A stretch of DNA of 64,000 bases from Gordonia insulae (GTDB lineage Bacteria > Actinomycetota > Actinomycetes > Mycobacteriales > Mycobacteriaceae), in assembly GCF_003855095.1 (NCBI RefSeq), contig NZ_CP033972.1, forward strand, positions 4,960,001 through 5,024,000. The letters run 5' to 3'. Positions within the stretch are counted from its first letter, which is position 1, and the number at the start of each line of letters is the position of its first letter. Of this stretch, positions 26,719-35,549 are shown in pieces. A program made the position numbers and the translations under genes. The notes under the pieces were generated by a model. It was not told the DNA's origin, did not search any database, and was given only the letters and a program-made list of their open reading frames with translations.

Positions 26719-28071
26719 TCAATCGACGGTGAGTGCGTCGCCGAGGATGTCGAGCGCCTCGCGCAGCAGATCGTCGCCGATCACCAGCGGCGGCAACAGT
26801 CGGAGGATGTTGCCGTGGGTGCCGCAGGTCAGCACCACCACACCGCGCGACAGCGCATGTGCGGCAGCGGCCTTGGCGAGCTCGGGATCGGGCTCGGTGG
26901 AGCCGGGCTTGACCAGCTCGACGGCGATCATCCCGCCACGGCCGCGGACCTCGCCGATCACGCCGCGTCCCTCGGCGGCGAGGGCCTGCGCCTTCGCCGA
27001 CAGCGAGGACGTGACGATCTCGCCGATGTGTCGGGCGCGCGCGGGCAGGTCGAGTTCGCTCATCTGGTCGATCGCGGCCAGCGCGCCGGCGCAGGCCACG
27101 GGGTTGCCGCCGTAGGTGCCCCCGAGGCCGCCCGGGTGGACCGCATCCATCAGGTCGGCACGTCCGGTGACCGCCGCCAGCGGCATACCGCCGGCGATGC
27201 CCTTGGCCATGGTGATCAGGTCGGGCACCACACCCTCGTGATCGCAGGCGAACCAGTCACCGGTGCGACAGAACCCGCTCTGCACCTCGTCGGCGATGAA
27301 GACCACGCCGTTGGAGCGGCACCAGTCGGCCAGGGTGGGCAGGAAACCCGGTGCGGGGACGATGAATCCGCCCTCACCCTGTACGGGTTCGATGATCACC
27401 GCGGCCACGCTGTCGGCGGTGAGCTGCTTGTCGATCATGGTGATGGCCCGGTTCGCGGCGGCCACACCGTCGGTGCCGAGTTCGTCCCGGTAGGGGTAGC
27501 TCATCGGCATGCGGTAGATCTCCGGCGCGAACGGCCCGAAGTTGTGCTTGTAGGGAATGGATTTCGCGGTCAGCGCCATCGTGAGGTTGGTGCGGCCGTG
27601 ATAGGCGTGGTCGAAGGCCACCACCGCATTGCGACCGGTGGCCAGGCGCGCGATCTTCACCGCGTTCTCCACCGCCTCGGCGCCGGAGTTGAACAGCACC
27701 GATCGCTTCTCGTGATCGCCCGGCGTCAGCTCGTTGAGCTTCTCGGCCACCGCGATGTACGCCTCGTACGGCGTCACCATGAAGCAGGTGTGGGTGAAAT
27801 GGTGCGCCTGCGCGGCAACAGCATCGGCGACGGCCGGGTTGCTGGCTCCGACCGTGGTGACCGCGATGCCCGATCCCAGGTCGATCAGCGAGTTGCCGTC
27901 CACGTCGACGATGACGCCACCGTCGGCGTCGACGGCGTAGACGGGGACAGCCGAACCGAGCCCCGCGGCGACCGCGGATCGTCGGCGCGCGGTCAGCTCA
28001 GCGGAGCGTGGCCCGGGCAGGTCGGTGACCAGGTGCCGCTTCTGCGGCAGCCGGTGGGTGATGGTGGTCAT
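26719..28071 (-). CDS. gabT: 4-aminobutyrate aminotransferase
   Basis: 450 residues, class-III PLP aminotransferase. K290 in LITMAKGIAGGMPLAAVTGR binds PLP; other blocks are VLFNSGAEAVENAVKIARLA, FDHAYHGRTNLTMALT and FIADEVQSGFCRTG. Transfers the amino group of GABA to 2-oxoglutarate, giving succinate semialdehyde. It begins seven bases after the aminobutyraldehyde dehydrogenase gene and ends 51 bases before the amine oxidase gene. Other omega-amino acids are possible substrates. Confidence 0.92.
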   Translation of the reverse strand: MTTITHRLPQKRHLVTDLPGPRSAELTARRRSAVAAGLGSAVPVYAVDADGGVIVDVDGNSLIDLGSGIAVTTVGASNPAVADAVAAQAHHFTHTCFMVTPYEAYIAVAEKLNELTPGDHEKRSVLFNSGAEAVENAVKIARLATGRNAVVAFDHAYHGRTNLTMALTAKSIPYKHNFGPFAPEIYRMPMSYPYRDELGTDGVAAANRAITMIDKQLTADSVAAVIIEPVQGEGGFIVPAPGFLPTLADWCRSNGVVFIADEVQSGFCRTGDWFACDHEGVVPDLITMAKGIAGGMPLAAVTGRADLMDAVHPGGLGGTYGGNPVACAGALAAIDQMSELDLPARARHIGEIVTSSLSAKAQALAAEGRGVIGEVRGRGGMIAVELVKPGSTEPDPELAKAAAAHALSRGVVVLTCGTHGNILRLLPPLVIGDDLLREALDILGDALTVD

Positions 28072-28078
28072 CTGGTCC

Positions 28079-29473
28079 TCACTCGATGTTGCTCATGACG
28101 TGCTTGACGCGCGTGTAGTCCTCGATGCCGTAGAGGGACAGGTCTTTCCCGTGCCCGGAGTGCTTGAAACCGCCGTGTGGCATCTCGGCGACGAGCGGGA
28201 TGTGGCAGTTGACCCACACGCAGCCGAAGTCCAGCGCGCCCGACATCCGCATCGCGGTGCCGTGATCGCTGGTCCACACGCTCGATGCCAGACCGAAGGC
28301 CACGTCGTTGGACATCTGCACGGCCTGGGCCTCGTCGGTGAACGGCTGGACCGTGATCACCGGTCCGAAGGTCTCCTCCTGCACCAGCTTGTCGTCCTGC
28401 CGGACGCCGGTGATGATCGTCGGCTCGATGAAGAAACCCTTGTCACCCTTACGCTTTCCGCCGGTCGCGACGGTCGCGTGTGGCGGGATGTTGTCCAGGA
28501 TGGACGTCACCTTGTCGAAGTGGTTCACGTTGTTCAGCGGCGGCACCGTGGCCTTCTTCGCCTCTTCGACCAGTCCTTCGACGACCTTGTCGTGGATGGA
28601 CTCGTGCACCAGCACGCGGGTGACCGCCGTGCAGTCCTGGCCGGCGTTGAAGAAAGCGGCCGCGGCGATCGGTTCGATCGTCTTCTCCAGATCCGCGTCG
28701 GCGAACACCACGGCCGGCGCCTTTCCGCCGAGTTCGAGATGAGCGGTCTTGAGCTGCTGGGCGGCGGCGACGGCGACCGCGATCCCGGCGCGCACCGAAC
28801 CGGTGATCGAGACCATCCGCGGCGTGGGGTGACCCACCACCGCCGCGCCGGTCTCCCCGTTGCCCAGGACGACGTTCAGCACACCGGGCGGCAGGATGCC
28901 CTTGCTGAGTCCGGCGAGGACCAGCGTGGACTCGGGGGTGGTGTCCGACGGCTTGAGGACCACGGTGTTGCCTGCCGCGATGGCCGGGGCGATCTTCCAG
29001 ATCGCCATCATCAGCGGGTAGTTCCACGGCGTCACCTGGCCGATGACCCCCACCGGCTCGCGCCGCACGAACGAGGTGTGCCCGGCCAGGTACTCGCCCG
29101 CGGACTTGCCCTCGAGCATGCGCGCGGCGCCGGCGAAGAAGCGGATCTGGTCGGCGCCGACGGTGACCTCCTCGTCGGCGATCTGATCGTCGGGCTGACC
29201 GGTGTTACGGGCCTGGGCGGCGACGAGGTCGTCGGAGCCGGCCTCGATGGCATCGGCCAGTTTGAGCAGCGCCTTCTGGCGTTCGGACGGGGTCGTGGTG
29301 CTCCACGACGGGAACGCTGCCGCGGCGGCGGCCATCGCGGTGTCGACGTCGGCGGCGGTGGAAACCGGTGACACGGCGACCACGGATTCATCGATCGGGT
29401 TGATGATGTCGATCGTCTCCGTGGAGGTCGATGCGACGAATTCGCCGTTGATGTAGTTCTGCAAGACGGACAT
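28079..29473 (-). CDS. patD: Gamma-aminobutyraldehyde dehydrogenase
   Basis: 464 residues, short form of aldehyde dehydrogenase similar to E. coli PatD/YdcW: MSVLQNYINGEFVAS start, GQVTPWNYPLMMAIWKIAPA, HLELGGKAPAVVFADAD with the general base, AGQDCTAVTRVLV with the nucleophile Cys, and WVNCHIPLVAEMPHGGFKHS near the end. Oxidises 4-aminobutanal to GABA with NAD. First gene of the six-gene operon, divergent from the PucR-type regulator across 152 bases. Confidence 0.92.
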   Translation of the reverse strand: MSVLQNYINGEFVASTSTETIDIINPIDESVVAVSPVSTAADVDTAMAAAAAAFPSWSTTTPSERQKALLKLADAIEAGSDDLVAAQARNTGQPDDQIADEEVTVGADQIRFFAGAARMLEGKSAGEYLAGHTSFVRREPVGVIGQVTPWNYPLMMAIWKIAPAIAAGNTVVLKPSDTTPESTLVLAGLSKGILPPGVLNVVLGNGETGAAVVGHPTPRMVSITGSVRAGIAVAVAAAQQLKTAHLELGGKAPAVVFADADLEKTIEPIAAAAFFNAGQDCTAVTRVLVHESIHDKVVEGLVEEAKKATVPPLNNVNHFDKVTSILDNIPPHATVATGGKRKGDKGFFIEPTIITGVRQDDKLVQEETFGPVITVQPFTDEAQAVQMSNDVAFGLASSVWTSDHGTAMRMSGALDFGCVWVNCHIPLVAEMPHGGFKHSGHGKDLSLYGIEDYTRVKHVMSNIE

Positions 29474-29544
29474 GGTGATCGGCCCTCGCGGTGAAGTCGG
29501 TGATGGAACTGTCGTGCTCGGTAAGCCCCAGTCTTCGCCTCATC

Positions 29545-29559
29545 GCCACATCGGGTGGC
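29545..29559. promoter_or_regulatory. Weak inverted repeat between the agmatine operon and its regulator
   Basis: GCCAC-ATCGG-GTGGC, five-base arms, in the divergent promoter region 29474-29625. It is a candidate activator or repressor site for the PucR-type protein. Short arms make chance occurrence possible in this GC-rich DNA. A TAGGGT -10-like hexamer at 29614-29619 ends six bases before the regulator's ATG (leaderless). Confidence 0.3.
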
Positions 29560-29625
29560 CTGCCAATGTGTACAAGGACTTTCCGACTTCGCTCCACGAT
29601 GTCCATAGGTCGGTAGGGTTTGCGT

Positions 29626-31143
29626 ATGACGACGGTCCGGTGGCTGTTGGCTCAGCGTCGCTTGCAGCTCGCACTGCGTGGCGGGGCGACGGGCCTCGAT
29701 CGCCGCATGGATTGCGCCGTCTCGTCCGAGTTGGTCAACGCGGGAGAATGGCTGTCGGGTGGTGAGGTCCTGCTGACCACCGGGCTGCGGCTCGATGCCC
29801 GGGCCGATGCCGACGCCGACGTGCGCATCGGCTTTCTCCGGCATCTCGACGAGGTCGGCGTCGCGGCGGTGGGGCTCGGCGTCGGATTCGGATTCGACGA
29901 GGTGCCGGCGGACATGGTGGCGGCGGCGGACGAACTCGGACTGCCGCTCTTCGAGGTGCCGCTGCCGATCCCGTTCTCGGCGATCACCCGTGCGGTGCTC
30001 GAACAGATCGCGGCGCAGCGGTCATCTCGTCTGGTGGCGGCGACCAAGGCGCAACCCCGGATGACCCGTGCGGCCGCATCGGGTGGCTCGGCCGCCCTGG
30101 TGCGCGAGCTCGCCGAGGCCGTCGACCAGAACGTCGTGCTGCTCGACACCGGGCTCGCGGTGGTGGCGACGGCACCGCGCACCATCCCGGCAGCCGACCT
30201 CAACCGGATCCGCGATCTCGTGGTGCGCGACCCGGCATCGGCGGGCGCGGTCTGGATGACCGGCGACGCGACGATGACCGTCGCCCGCGTCGGCTCCGGC
30301 GGTCGCACCTTCGGTCACCTCGGGGTGGTGGGGCCGACGGCGCTAGACGACGTAGCGCGGATGCTGGTCGGCCACGCGATCTCGTTGCTGGCCATCGAAC
30401 ATGCGAAGCCGCGCCAGGTGGCCCGCGACGTCGTCGACCTCCACGACGACGCGCTGGCACTCGTGATCGACGGTGCAGGCGCGGCGGGACCGGGGTTGCA
30501 TCGCATTCTGGGTCGGGCCGGCGACCGGTCGGGGCGCGTCCGGGCCGTGGTCTTCAGCTTCGCCGACGCCGAGGCGGCCACCCAGGGGCGACGGCGTCTC
30601 GTGGACGAACTCGAGCATCGATGGCGTCCGGTGTTCGCCCACCGCGACGGCTCCGACCTCATCGCCCTGCTGCGCGGGGACGACCATGTCGACTTCGTCA
30701 CCGGGCTGCTGACGATGCTGAACACCACCGGTCCCGTCTCGGGCGGGATCGGCCCGGCGATGCAGCTGCGCGAGGTCGGGGAGTCGGTGCGGCAGGCGCG
30801 GCTGGCGTGCCGCTCGTCGGCCATCGGGCAGATCGTCGACCTGCACGGCAGCCGGTCGCTGCTCGCGATGGACCCGGTGCGCCGCGCGTTGACCGACGCC
30901 TTCGGGCAGCGTCTGGCGCCCGTCCTCGACCACGACGAGGAACACGGCACCGACCTGCGTGCCAGCCTGCTCGCGTTCCTGGAGGCCAACGGCAACTGGG
31001 GAGTGGCGGCGTCGGCGCAGGGCATCCATCGGCACACGCTGCGCCACCGCATCGAACGGATCGAGGACATGCTGCAGGTGGATCTCTCCGATGCCCGGAC
31101 CCGGGCCGAACTGTTGCTGATGTTGTTGGGGGCCAGTGCATGA
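29626..31143 (+). CDS. PucR-family transcriptional regulator
   Basis: 505 residues from ATG. N-terminal PucR ligand domain (MDCAVSSELVNAGEWLSGGE; LGVGFGFDEVPADMVAAADE), a GGDEF-like/GAF-like middle region, and a C-terminal PucR helix-turn-helix (LLAFLEANGNWGVAASAQGI, HRHTLRHRIERIEDMLQVDL). Relatives control purine, GABA, polyamine and amino-acid catabolism. Divergence from the agmatine-to-succinate operon makes that operon its probable target. Its stop overlaps the ATG of the SGNH lipoprotein gene (ATGA), so the two are co-translated although functionally unlinked on present knowledge. Confidence 0.9.
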   Translation: MTTVRWLLAQRRLQLALRGGATGLDRRMDCAVSSELVNAGEWLSGGEVLLTTGLRLDARADADADVRIGFLRHLDEVGVAAVGLGVGFGFDEVPADMVAAADELGLPLFEVPLPIPFSAITRAVLEQIAAQRSSRLVAATKAQPRMTRAAASGGSAALVRELAEAVDQNVVLLDTGLAVVATAPRTIPAADLNRIRDLVVRDPASAGAVWMTGDATMTVARVGSGGRTFGHLGVVGPTALDDVARMLVGHAISLLAIEHAKPRQVARDVVDLHDDALALVIDGAGAAGPGLHRILGRAGDRSGRVRAVVFSFADAEAATQGRRRLVDELEHRWRPVFAHRDGSDLIALLRGDDHVDFVTGLLTMLNTTGPVSGGIGPAMQLREVGESVRQARLACRSSAIGQIVDLHGSRSLLAMDPVRRALTDAFGQRLAPVLDHDEEHGTDLRASLLAFLEANGNWGVAASAQGIHRHTLRHRIERIEDMLQVDLSDARTRAELLLMLLGASA

Positions 31144-32024
31144 GGCGGGTCGTGCTGATCGTCGTCGCCGTGGTCGCGTTCGTCGTCGCAGGCTGCGCGA
31201 CCAGCACGTCCGAACCCGAAGGTCAGTCGTCGTCGAGCACCGCATCGAGTGCCGCACCCGGCGGGCCGTCGCTGGTCAACCTCGGCGACTCGTTCAGTGC
31301 CGCGGCGGGAGTGCAACCGCTGGAGGCGGATTCGCCGGTGATGTGCTTCCGCTCGTCGCGCAACTTCGCCCATGTGCTGGCGGCGGCGCAGAGGTACCGG
31401 CTCGATGACGTGAGTTGCAGTGGCGCCGACACGTCGGATTTCTTCACCCCTCAATATGAGGGTGTGGCACCGCAATTGGATGCGCTCGACGCCGATGCGG
31501 ACGTCGTCACGCTGATGATCGGGGGCAACGACAGTTCCGTCTACACCACCGCGATCGGCGCGTGCTCGGATGTCGCCGCGTCGGACCCGGCCGGCTCACC
31601 GTGCCGCGACGCACACGGATCGCAGTATGTCGACATCGTCCGGGACAGCACATACCCGGCGCTGGTCCGCGCGTTCACCGCAGTGCGGGCGAAGTCACCG
31701 GATGCACGGGTGCTCGCCGTCGGTTACCCGTGGATCCTGCCCGCGGACACCGGGTGCTATCCGACGATGCGCGTCGCGTCCGGCGACGTCGGGTACCTGC
31801 GGCGGCTGCAGGCGGTCCTCAACGACGCGATCGCCCGCGCGGCCCGACGCACCGGGGTGGACTACGTGGACATGTCGCGGGTGTCCGAGGGCCACGACGC
31901 GTGTGCGCCGGTCGGACAACGGTGGATCGAACCCCAGCAGGGCAACTCCGGCGCCTCCCCGGTGCACCCGAACGCCGCCGGCCAGCAGGCGATCGCGGAT
32001 CAGGTGGCGGCCGCGCTCCGATAG
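31140..32024 (+). CDS. SGNH/GDSL-family lipoprotein hydrolase
   Basis: 294 residues. Signal peptide with lipobox VVAGC (Cys20) predicts a membrane-anchored lipoprotein, followed by a Ser/Thr linker. SGNH blocks: GDS in SLVNLGDSFSAAAG (nucleophile Ser), a Gly in the block-II region, GGND in LMIGGNDSSVYT, and the catalytic His in ASPVHPNAAGQQAIAD. Expected esterase/lipase-type activity at the cell surface. A related enzyme without lipobox is encoded at 62240-63136. Its start overlaps the PucR stop; hemL follows 90 bases on. Confidence 0.87.
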   Translation: MRRVVLIVVAVVAFVVAGCATSTSEPEGQSSSSTASSAAPGGPSLVNLGDSFSAAAGVQPLEADSPVMCFRSSRNFAHVLAAAQRYRLDDVSCSGADTSDFFTPQYEGVAPQLDALDADADVVTLMIGGNDSSVYTTAIGACSDVAASDPAGSPCRDAHGSQYVDIVRDSTYPALVRAFTAVRAKSPDARVLAVGYPWILPADTGCYPTMRVASGDVGYLRRLQAVLNDAIARAARRTGVDYVDMSRVSEGHDACAPVGQRWIEPQQGNSGASPVHPNAAGQQAIADQVAAALR

Positions 32025-32114
32025 GTGGAAACGGTCGGCCGGTCGGCCCGCATCACCCTGAGAGCAGCCTGAACGATTTGGGTCGCATCGTCGCCGTTTG
32101 GAACACTGGAGGCC

Positions 32115-33476
32115 GTGACCCGATCCGCTGATGTCGCCGCGCAGTCCGCCGCGTTGTTTCGACGCGCCACGCAGGCCATTCCGGGTGGCGTCAATTCCCC
32201 GGTCCGCGCGTTCTCCGCGGTCGGCGGCGACCCCAGGTTCATCGCCTCGGCGAAGGGCTGCCACCTCACCGACGTCGACGGCAACGACTACGTCGACCTG
32301 GTCTCCTCGTGGGGTCCGATGATCCTCGGACACGCCCATCCGGCCGTTGTCGAGGCCGTGCAGAAGGCCGCGGTGGGCGGCCTGTCCTTCGGCGCGCCGA
32401 CCGAGGCCGAGATCGAGCTCGCCGAGGAGATCATCGATCGCGTCGATCCCGTGGAGCGCGTGCGCCTGGTCAACTCCGGCACCGAGGCCACCATGTCCGC
32501 GATCCGGCTGGCCCGCGGGTTCACCGGCCGGACCAAGATCATCAAGTTCGCCGGCTGCTACCACGGCCATGTCGACGCCCTGCTCGCCGACGCCGGATCG
32601 GGTGTCGCGACGCTCGGGCTGCCCACCTCGCCGGGCGTGACCGGCGCGTCCGCCCACGACACGCTGGTGTTGCCCTACAACGACCTCAAGGCCGTCGCGA
32701 AGGCGTTCGAGGAGTTCGGGCACGAGATCGCCGCGGTCATCACCGAGGCCGCCGCCGGCAACATGGGCGCGATCGCCCCCCACGACGGATTCAACGCCGG
32801 CCTGCGGGAAGTGACCCGCCGCCACGGCGCGCTGCTGATCATGGACGAGGTGATGACCGGCTTCCGGGTCAGCCCGTCCGGCTGGTACGGCATCGAGGGC
32901 GTGGCCGGCGACCTCTACACCTTCGGCAAGGTGATGAGCGGCGGCCTGCCCGCCGCGGCCTTCGGTGGCCGCGCCGACATCATGGAGTACCTCGCACCGA
33001 CGGGGCCCGTGTACCAGGCGGGCACGCTGTCCGGGAACCCGGTCGCGGTGGCCGCCGGGCTCGCGACGCTGCGCCACGCCGACGCACAGACCTACACGGC
33101 GCTCGACGCCAACGCCGATCGTCTGGCCACACTGCTCACCGAGGCGCTGACCACCGAAGGTGTCGCGCACCGGGTCCAGAAGGCGGGTAACCTGCTCAGC
33201 GTCTTCTTCACCGAGCAGACCGAACCGCTCACCGACTACGCGGGCGTCAAGGCCACCGAGACCTGGCGATTCGCCCCGTTCTTCCACGCGCTGCTCGAGC
33301 GCGGGGTCTATCCGCCGCCGAGTGCGTTCGAGGCCTGGTTTGTCTCGGCGGCGCTGGACGAGGATGCTTTCTCACGAATCGCCGATGCATTGCCCGCCGC
33401 GGCGGCCGCGGCCGCCGCCGCCGGGAGCGGGGCCGATACGGATGCGCACGCCACGTCACCGGGGGAGAGCAAGTGA
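32115..33476 (+). CDS. hemL: Glutamate-1-semialdehyde 2,1-aminomutase
   Basis: Makes 5-aminolevulinate from glutamate-1-semialdehyde, supplying HemB upstream in this window. 453 residues from GTG, with CTGGAGG as ribosome site. PLP lysine K272 lies in [19 protein letters not shown]; other blocks are [40 protein letters not shown] and [10 protein letters not shown]. The C-terminal ~30 residues are Ala-rich and beyond the family core. Its stop overlaps the GTG of the next gene. Confidence 0.95.
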   Translation: MTRSADVAAQSAALFRRATQAIPGGVNSPVRAFSAVGGDPRFIASAKGCHLTDVDGNDYVDLVSSWGPMILGHAHPAVVEAVQKAAVGGLSFGAPTEAEIELAEEIIDRVDPVERVRLVNSGTEATMSAIRLARGFTGRTKIIKFAGCYHGHVDALLADAGSGVATLGLPTSPGVTGASAHDTLVLPYNDLKAVAKAFEEFGHEIAAVITEAAAGNMGAIAPHDGFNAGLREVTRRHGALLIMDEVMTGFRVSPSGWYGIEGVAGDLYTFGKVMSGGLPAAAFGGRADIMEYLAPTGPVYQAGTLSGNPVAVAAGLATLRHADAQTYTALDANADRLATLLTEALTTEGVAHRVQKAGNLLSVFFTEQTEPLTDYAGVKATETWRFAPFFHALLERGVYPPPSAFEAWFVSAALDEDAFSRIADALPAAAAAAAAAGSGADTDAHATSPGESK

Positions 33477-34102
33477 CCAACACGATCGTCCACATGATGC
33501 GGCATGGCGAGGTGCACAACCCCGACGGCATCCTCTACGGCCGGCTACCCGGGTTCCGGCTGTCCGACAGCGGCCGCGCCCAGGCCACCAAGGTCGCCGA
33601 CGCCCTCGCCGACCACGACATCACCGCGGTGTTCGCGTCGCCGCTGCAGCGCGCCCAGGAGACCGCGACGCCGATCGCCGGTGCGCACGGCCTGTCGATC
33701 ATCACCAACGACGAACTCATCGAGGCCGACAACGTCTTCGAGGGCCTCAAGGTGTCGGTCGGCGACGGCGCGTTGAGCAAGCCACGGCACTGGCCCAAGA
33801 TGCGTGATCCGTTCACCCCGTCCTGGGGCGAGCCGTACATCCAGCTCGCGCACCGCATGCTGGCGGCGGCCAACAAGGCCCGCGACGCCGCCCGCGGCCA
33901 CGAGGCCGTCTGCGTCAGCCACCAGCTGCCCGTCTACACGCTGCGACGGTTCCTCGAAGGTCAGCGCCTCTGGCACGACCCGCGTCGTCGGCAGTGCTCG
34001 CTCGCATCGTTGACCAGCCTCATCTACGAGGGCGACGCCCTCGTCGACATCATCTACTCCGAGCCCGCCGGTTCGTCCGACCCGCTGGCCACGGGAGCGT
34101 AA
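33473..34102 (+). CDS. Histidine phosphatase superfamily protein (phosphoglycerate mutase-like)
   Basis: 209 residues. The RHG motif with phospho-acceptor His11 ([18 protein letters not shown]), a second catalytic His in [16 protein letters not shown], and the [14 protein letters not shown] segment define the family. Substrate unknown. It is wedged between hemL and the cytochrome c assembly genes, a position conserved in mycobacteria (the Rv0525 locus, from memory). GTG start overlaps hemL by four bases. Confidence 0.9.
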   Translation: MTNTIVHMMRHGEVHNPDGILYGRLPGFRLSDSGRAQATKVADALADHDITAVFASPLQRAQETATPIAGAHGLSIITNDELIEADNVFEGLKVSVGDGALSKPRHWPKMRDPFTPSWGEPYIQLAHRMLAAANKARDAARGHEAVCVSHQLPVYTLRRFLEGQRLWHDPRRRQCSLASLTSLIYEGDALVDIIYSEPAGSSDPLATGA

Positions 34103-34110
34103 GGACGAGC

Positions 34111-34734
34111 GTGCGACGGTTTCCCCTGCTGGTTGCGGTACTCGCAGCCCTGATCGCGGTGATCAGCGGCTGCGGCACCGGCGACGACGCGGTAGCGCAG
34201 GGCGACACCTTCCAGTTCGTCTCCCCGGGCGGCCAGACGGTGATCACCTACCCGCCGGCCGACCGCAAGCAGATCAGCAACCTGTCCGGGCCCGACCTCG
34301 CCACCGACCAACCGCTCTCGCTGAGTGACGAGGCGTTCCGCGACAAGGTCGTCGTCATCAACGTGTGGGGTTCGTGGTGCGGGCCGTGCCGTGGCGAGGC
34401 CGACGACCTCGAACGCGTCTACGAGCAGACCAAGGATCTCGGCGTCGCGTTCCTCGGCATCAATCTGCGTGACAACCGCGACTCGGCCAAGGACTTCGTC
34501 GCCGACCGCAACGTCGGGTTCGGCTCGATCTACGACTTCGACGGCATCACGCTGGCCGCGCTGACCACCCCGACCTCGGTGGTCCCGACCACCGTGGTGC
34601 TCGATCGACAGCACCGGCCGGCCGCGGTGTTCCTCAAGGCCGTGACCGCCGACGAACTCGACGCGACGGTCCGCAGGGTGGCCGCCGAGGAGCCGGCCGC
34701 ATCACCGGAATCGACACCACCGGGTCAGCCATGA
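34111..34734 (+). CDS. Thioredoxin-like thiol reductase for cytochrome c (ResA/CcsX type)
   Basis: 207 residues from GTG (34111), preceded by AAGGACGA. N-terminal signal with a lipobox-like VISGC, then a TlpA/ResA thioredoxin fold with active site WGSWCGPCRGE (C90 and C93). Acts outside the membrane, keeping the haem-binding CxxCH of apocytochrome c reduced with electrons from CcdA. Its stop overlaps the ccdA ATG. Confidence 0.92.
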   Translation: MRRFPLLVAVLAALIAVISGCGTGDDAVAQGDTFQFVSPGGQTVITYPPADRKQISNLSGPDLATDQPLSLSDEAFRDKVVVINVWGSWCGPCRGEADDLERVYEQTKDLGVAFLGINLRDNRDSAKDFVADRNVGFGSIYDFDGITLAALTTPTSVVPTTVVLDRQHRPAAVFLKAVTADELDATVRRVAAEEPAASPESTPPGQP

Positions 34735-35549
34735 CGACGACGATGATCCACCTCGCACCGCAGGCCGCCATCGGTGAGACCTTCGCCACCACGGTGTCGA
34801 GCGGGCCCCTACTCCTCGCGCTCGCCGCCTGTGTGATCGCCGGGCTCGTGTCGTTCGCCTCGCCCTGTGTCGTCCCGTTGGTGCCCGGCTATCTGTCCTA
34901 CCTCGCGGGCCTCGTCGGCGCGGAGGCCCCGGCGGTCAACGTCGGCGAACCGGCCAAGAACGGCCGGTCCAGGGTCGCGATCGCCGCCGGCCTGTTCGTC
35001 CTCGGCTTCACCGTGATCTTCGTCGCGGCCACCGCGACCGTGCTCGGCATCACCAGCACCTTCGTGGTGAATCGTGAAGTGCTGCAACGTATCGGCGGGG
35101 TCGTCACGATCGTGATGGGGTTGGTGTTCATCGGACTCGTGCCGATGGCGCAGCGCGAGTTCCGGTTCGCGCCGCGCCAGATGTCCAACATCGTCGGCGC
35201 CCCGCTGCTCGGCGCGGTCTTCGCGCTCGGCTGGACCCCGTGCCTCGGGCCGACGCTGGCCGCGGTCATCGCCACCGCCAGCGGCACCGAGGGTGCCACC
35301 GCCGCCAAGGGCGTCGCGCTGATCGTCGCGTACTGCCTCGGCCTCGGCATCCCGTTCGTGATCCTCGCCTTCTCCTCGGCGTGGGCGCTGCGCAGTCTCG
35401 GCTGGCTGCGCAACCATGCCCGCGCGATCCAGGTGTTCGGCGGGGTCATGCTGATCGCCGTCGGCATCGCACTGGTCACGGGTCTCTGGGATCAGTTCAT
35501 CGTCTGGGTCCGCGACGCCTTCATCACCGACACGGAGCTGCCGGTATGA
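34731..35549 (+). CDS. ccdA: Cytochrome c biogenesis protein CcdA
   Basis: 272 residues, six membrane helices. The paired cysteines sit in SFASPCVVPLVPGYLSYLAG and GWTPCLGPTLAAV, the conserved thiols that move reducing power from cytosolic thioredoxin to the extracytoplasmic thiol reductase. It overlaps the genes on both sides by four bases (ATGA), in a tight ccsX-ccdA-resB-ccsB operon. Confidence 0.95.
   Translation: MTTTMIHLAPQAAIGETFATTVSSGPLLLALAACVIAGLVSFASPCVVPLVPGYLSYLAGLVGAEAPAVNVGEPAKNGRSRVAIAAGLFVLGFTVIFVAATATVLGITSTFVVNREVLQRIGGVVTIVMGLVFIGLVPMAQREFRFAPRQMSNIVGAPLLGAVFALGWTPCLGPTLAAVIATASGTEGATAAKGVALIVAYCLGLGIPFVILAFSSAWALRSLGWLRNHARAIQVFGGVMLIAVGIALVTGLWDQFIVWVRDAFITDTELPV

Noticed and set aside
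25129..28098. 989-residue plus-strand open frame, the longest in the window
   Set aside because: Antisense to the amine oxidase and gabT genes, both with verified active-site residues; the translation is low-complexity.
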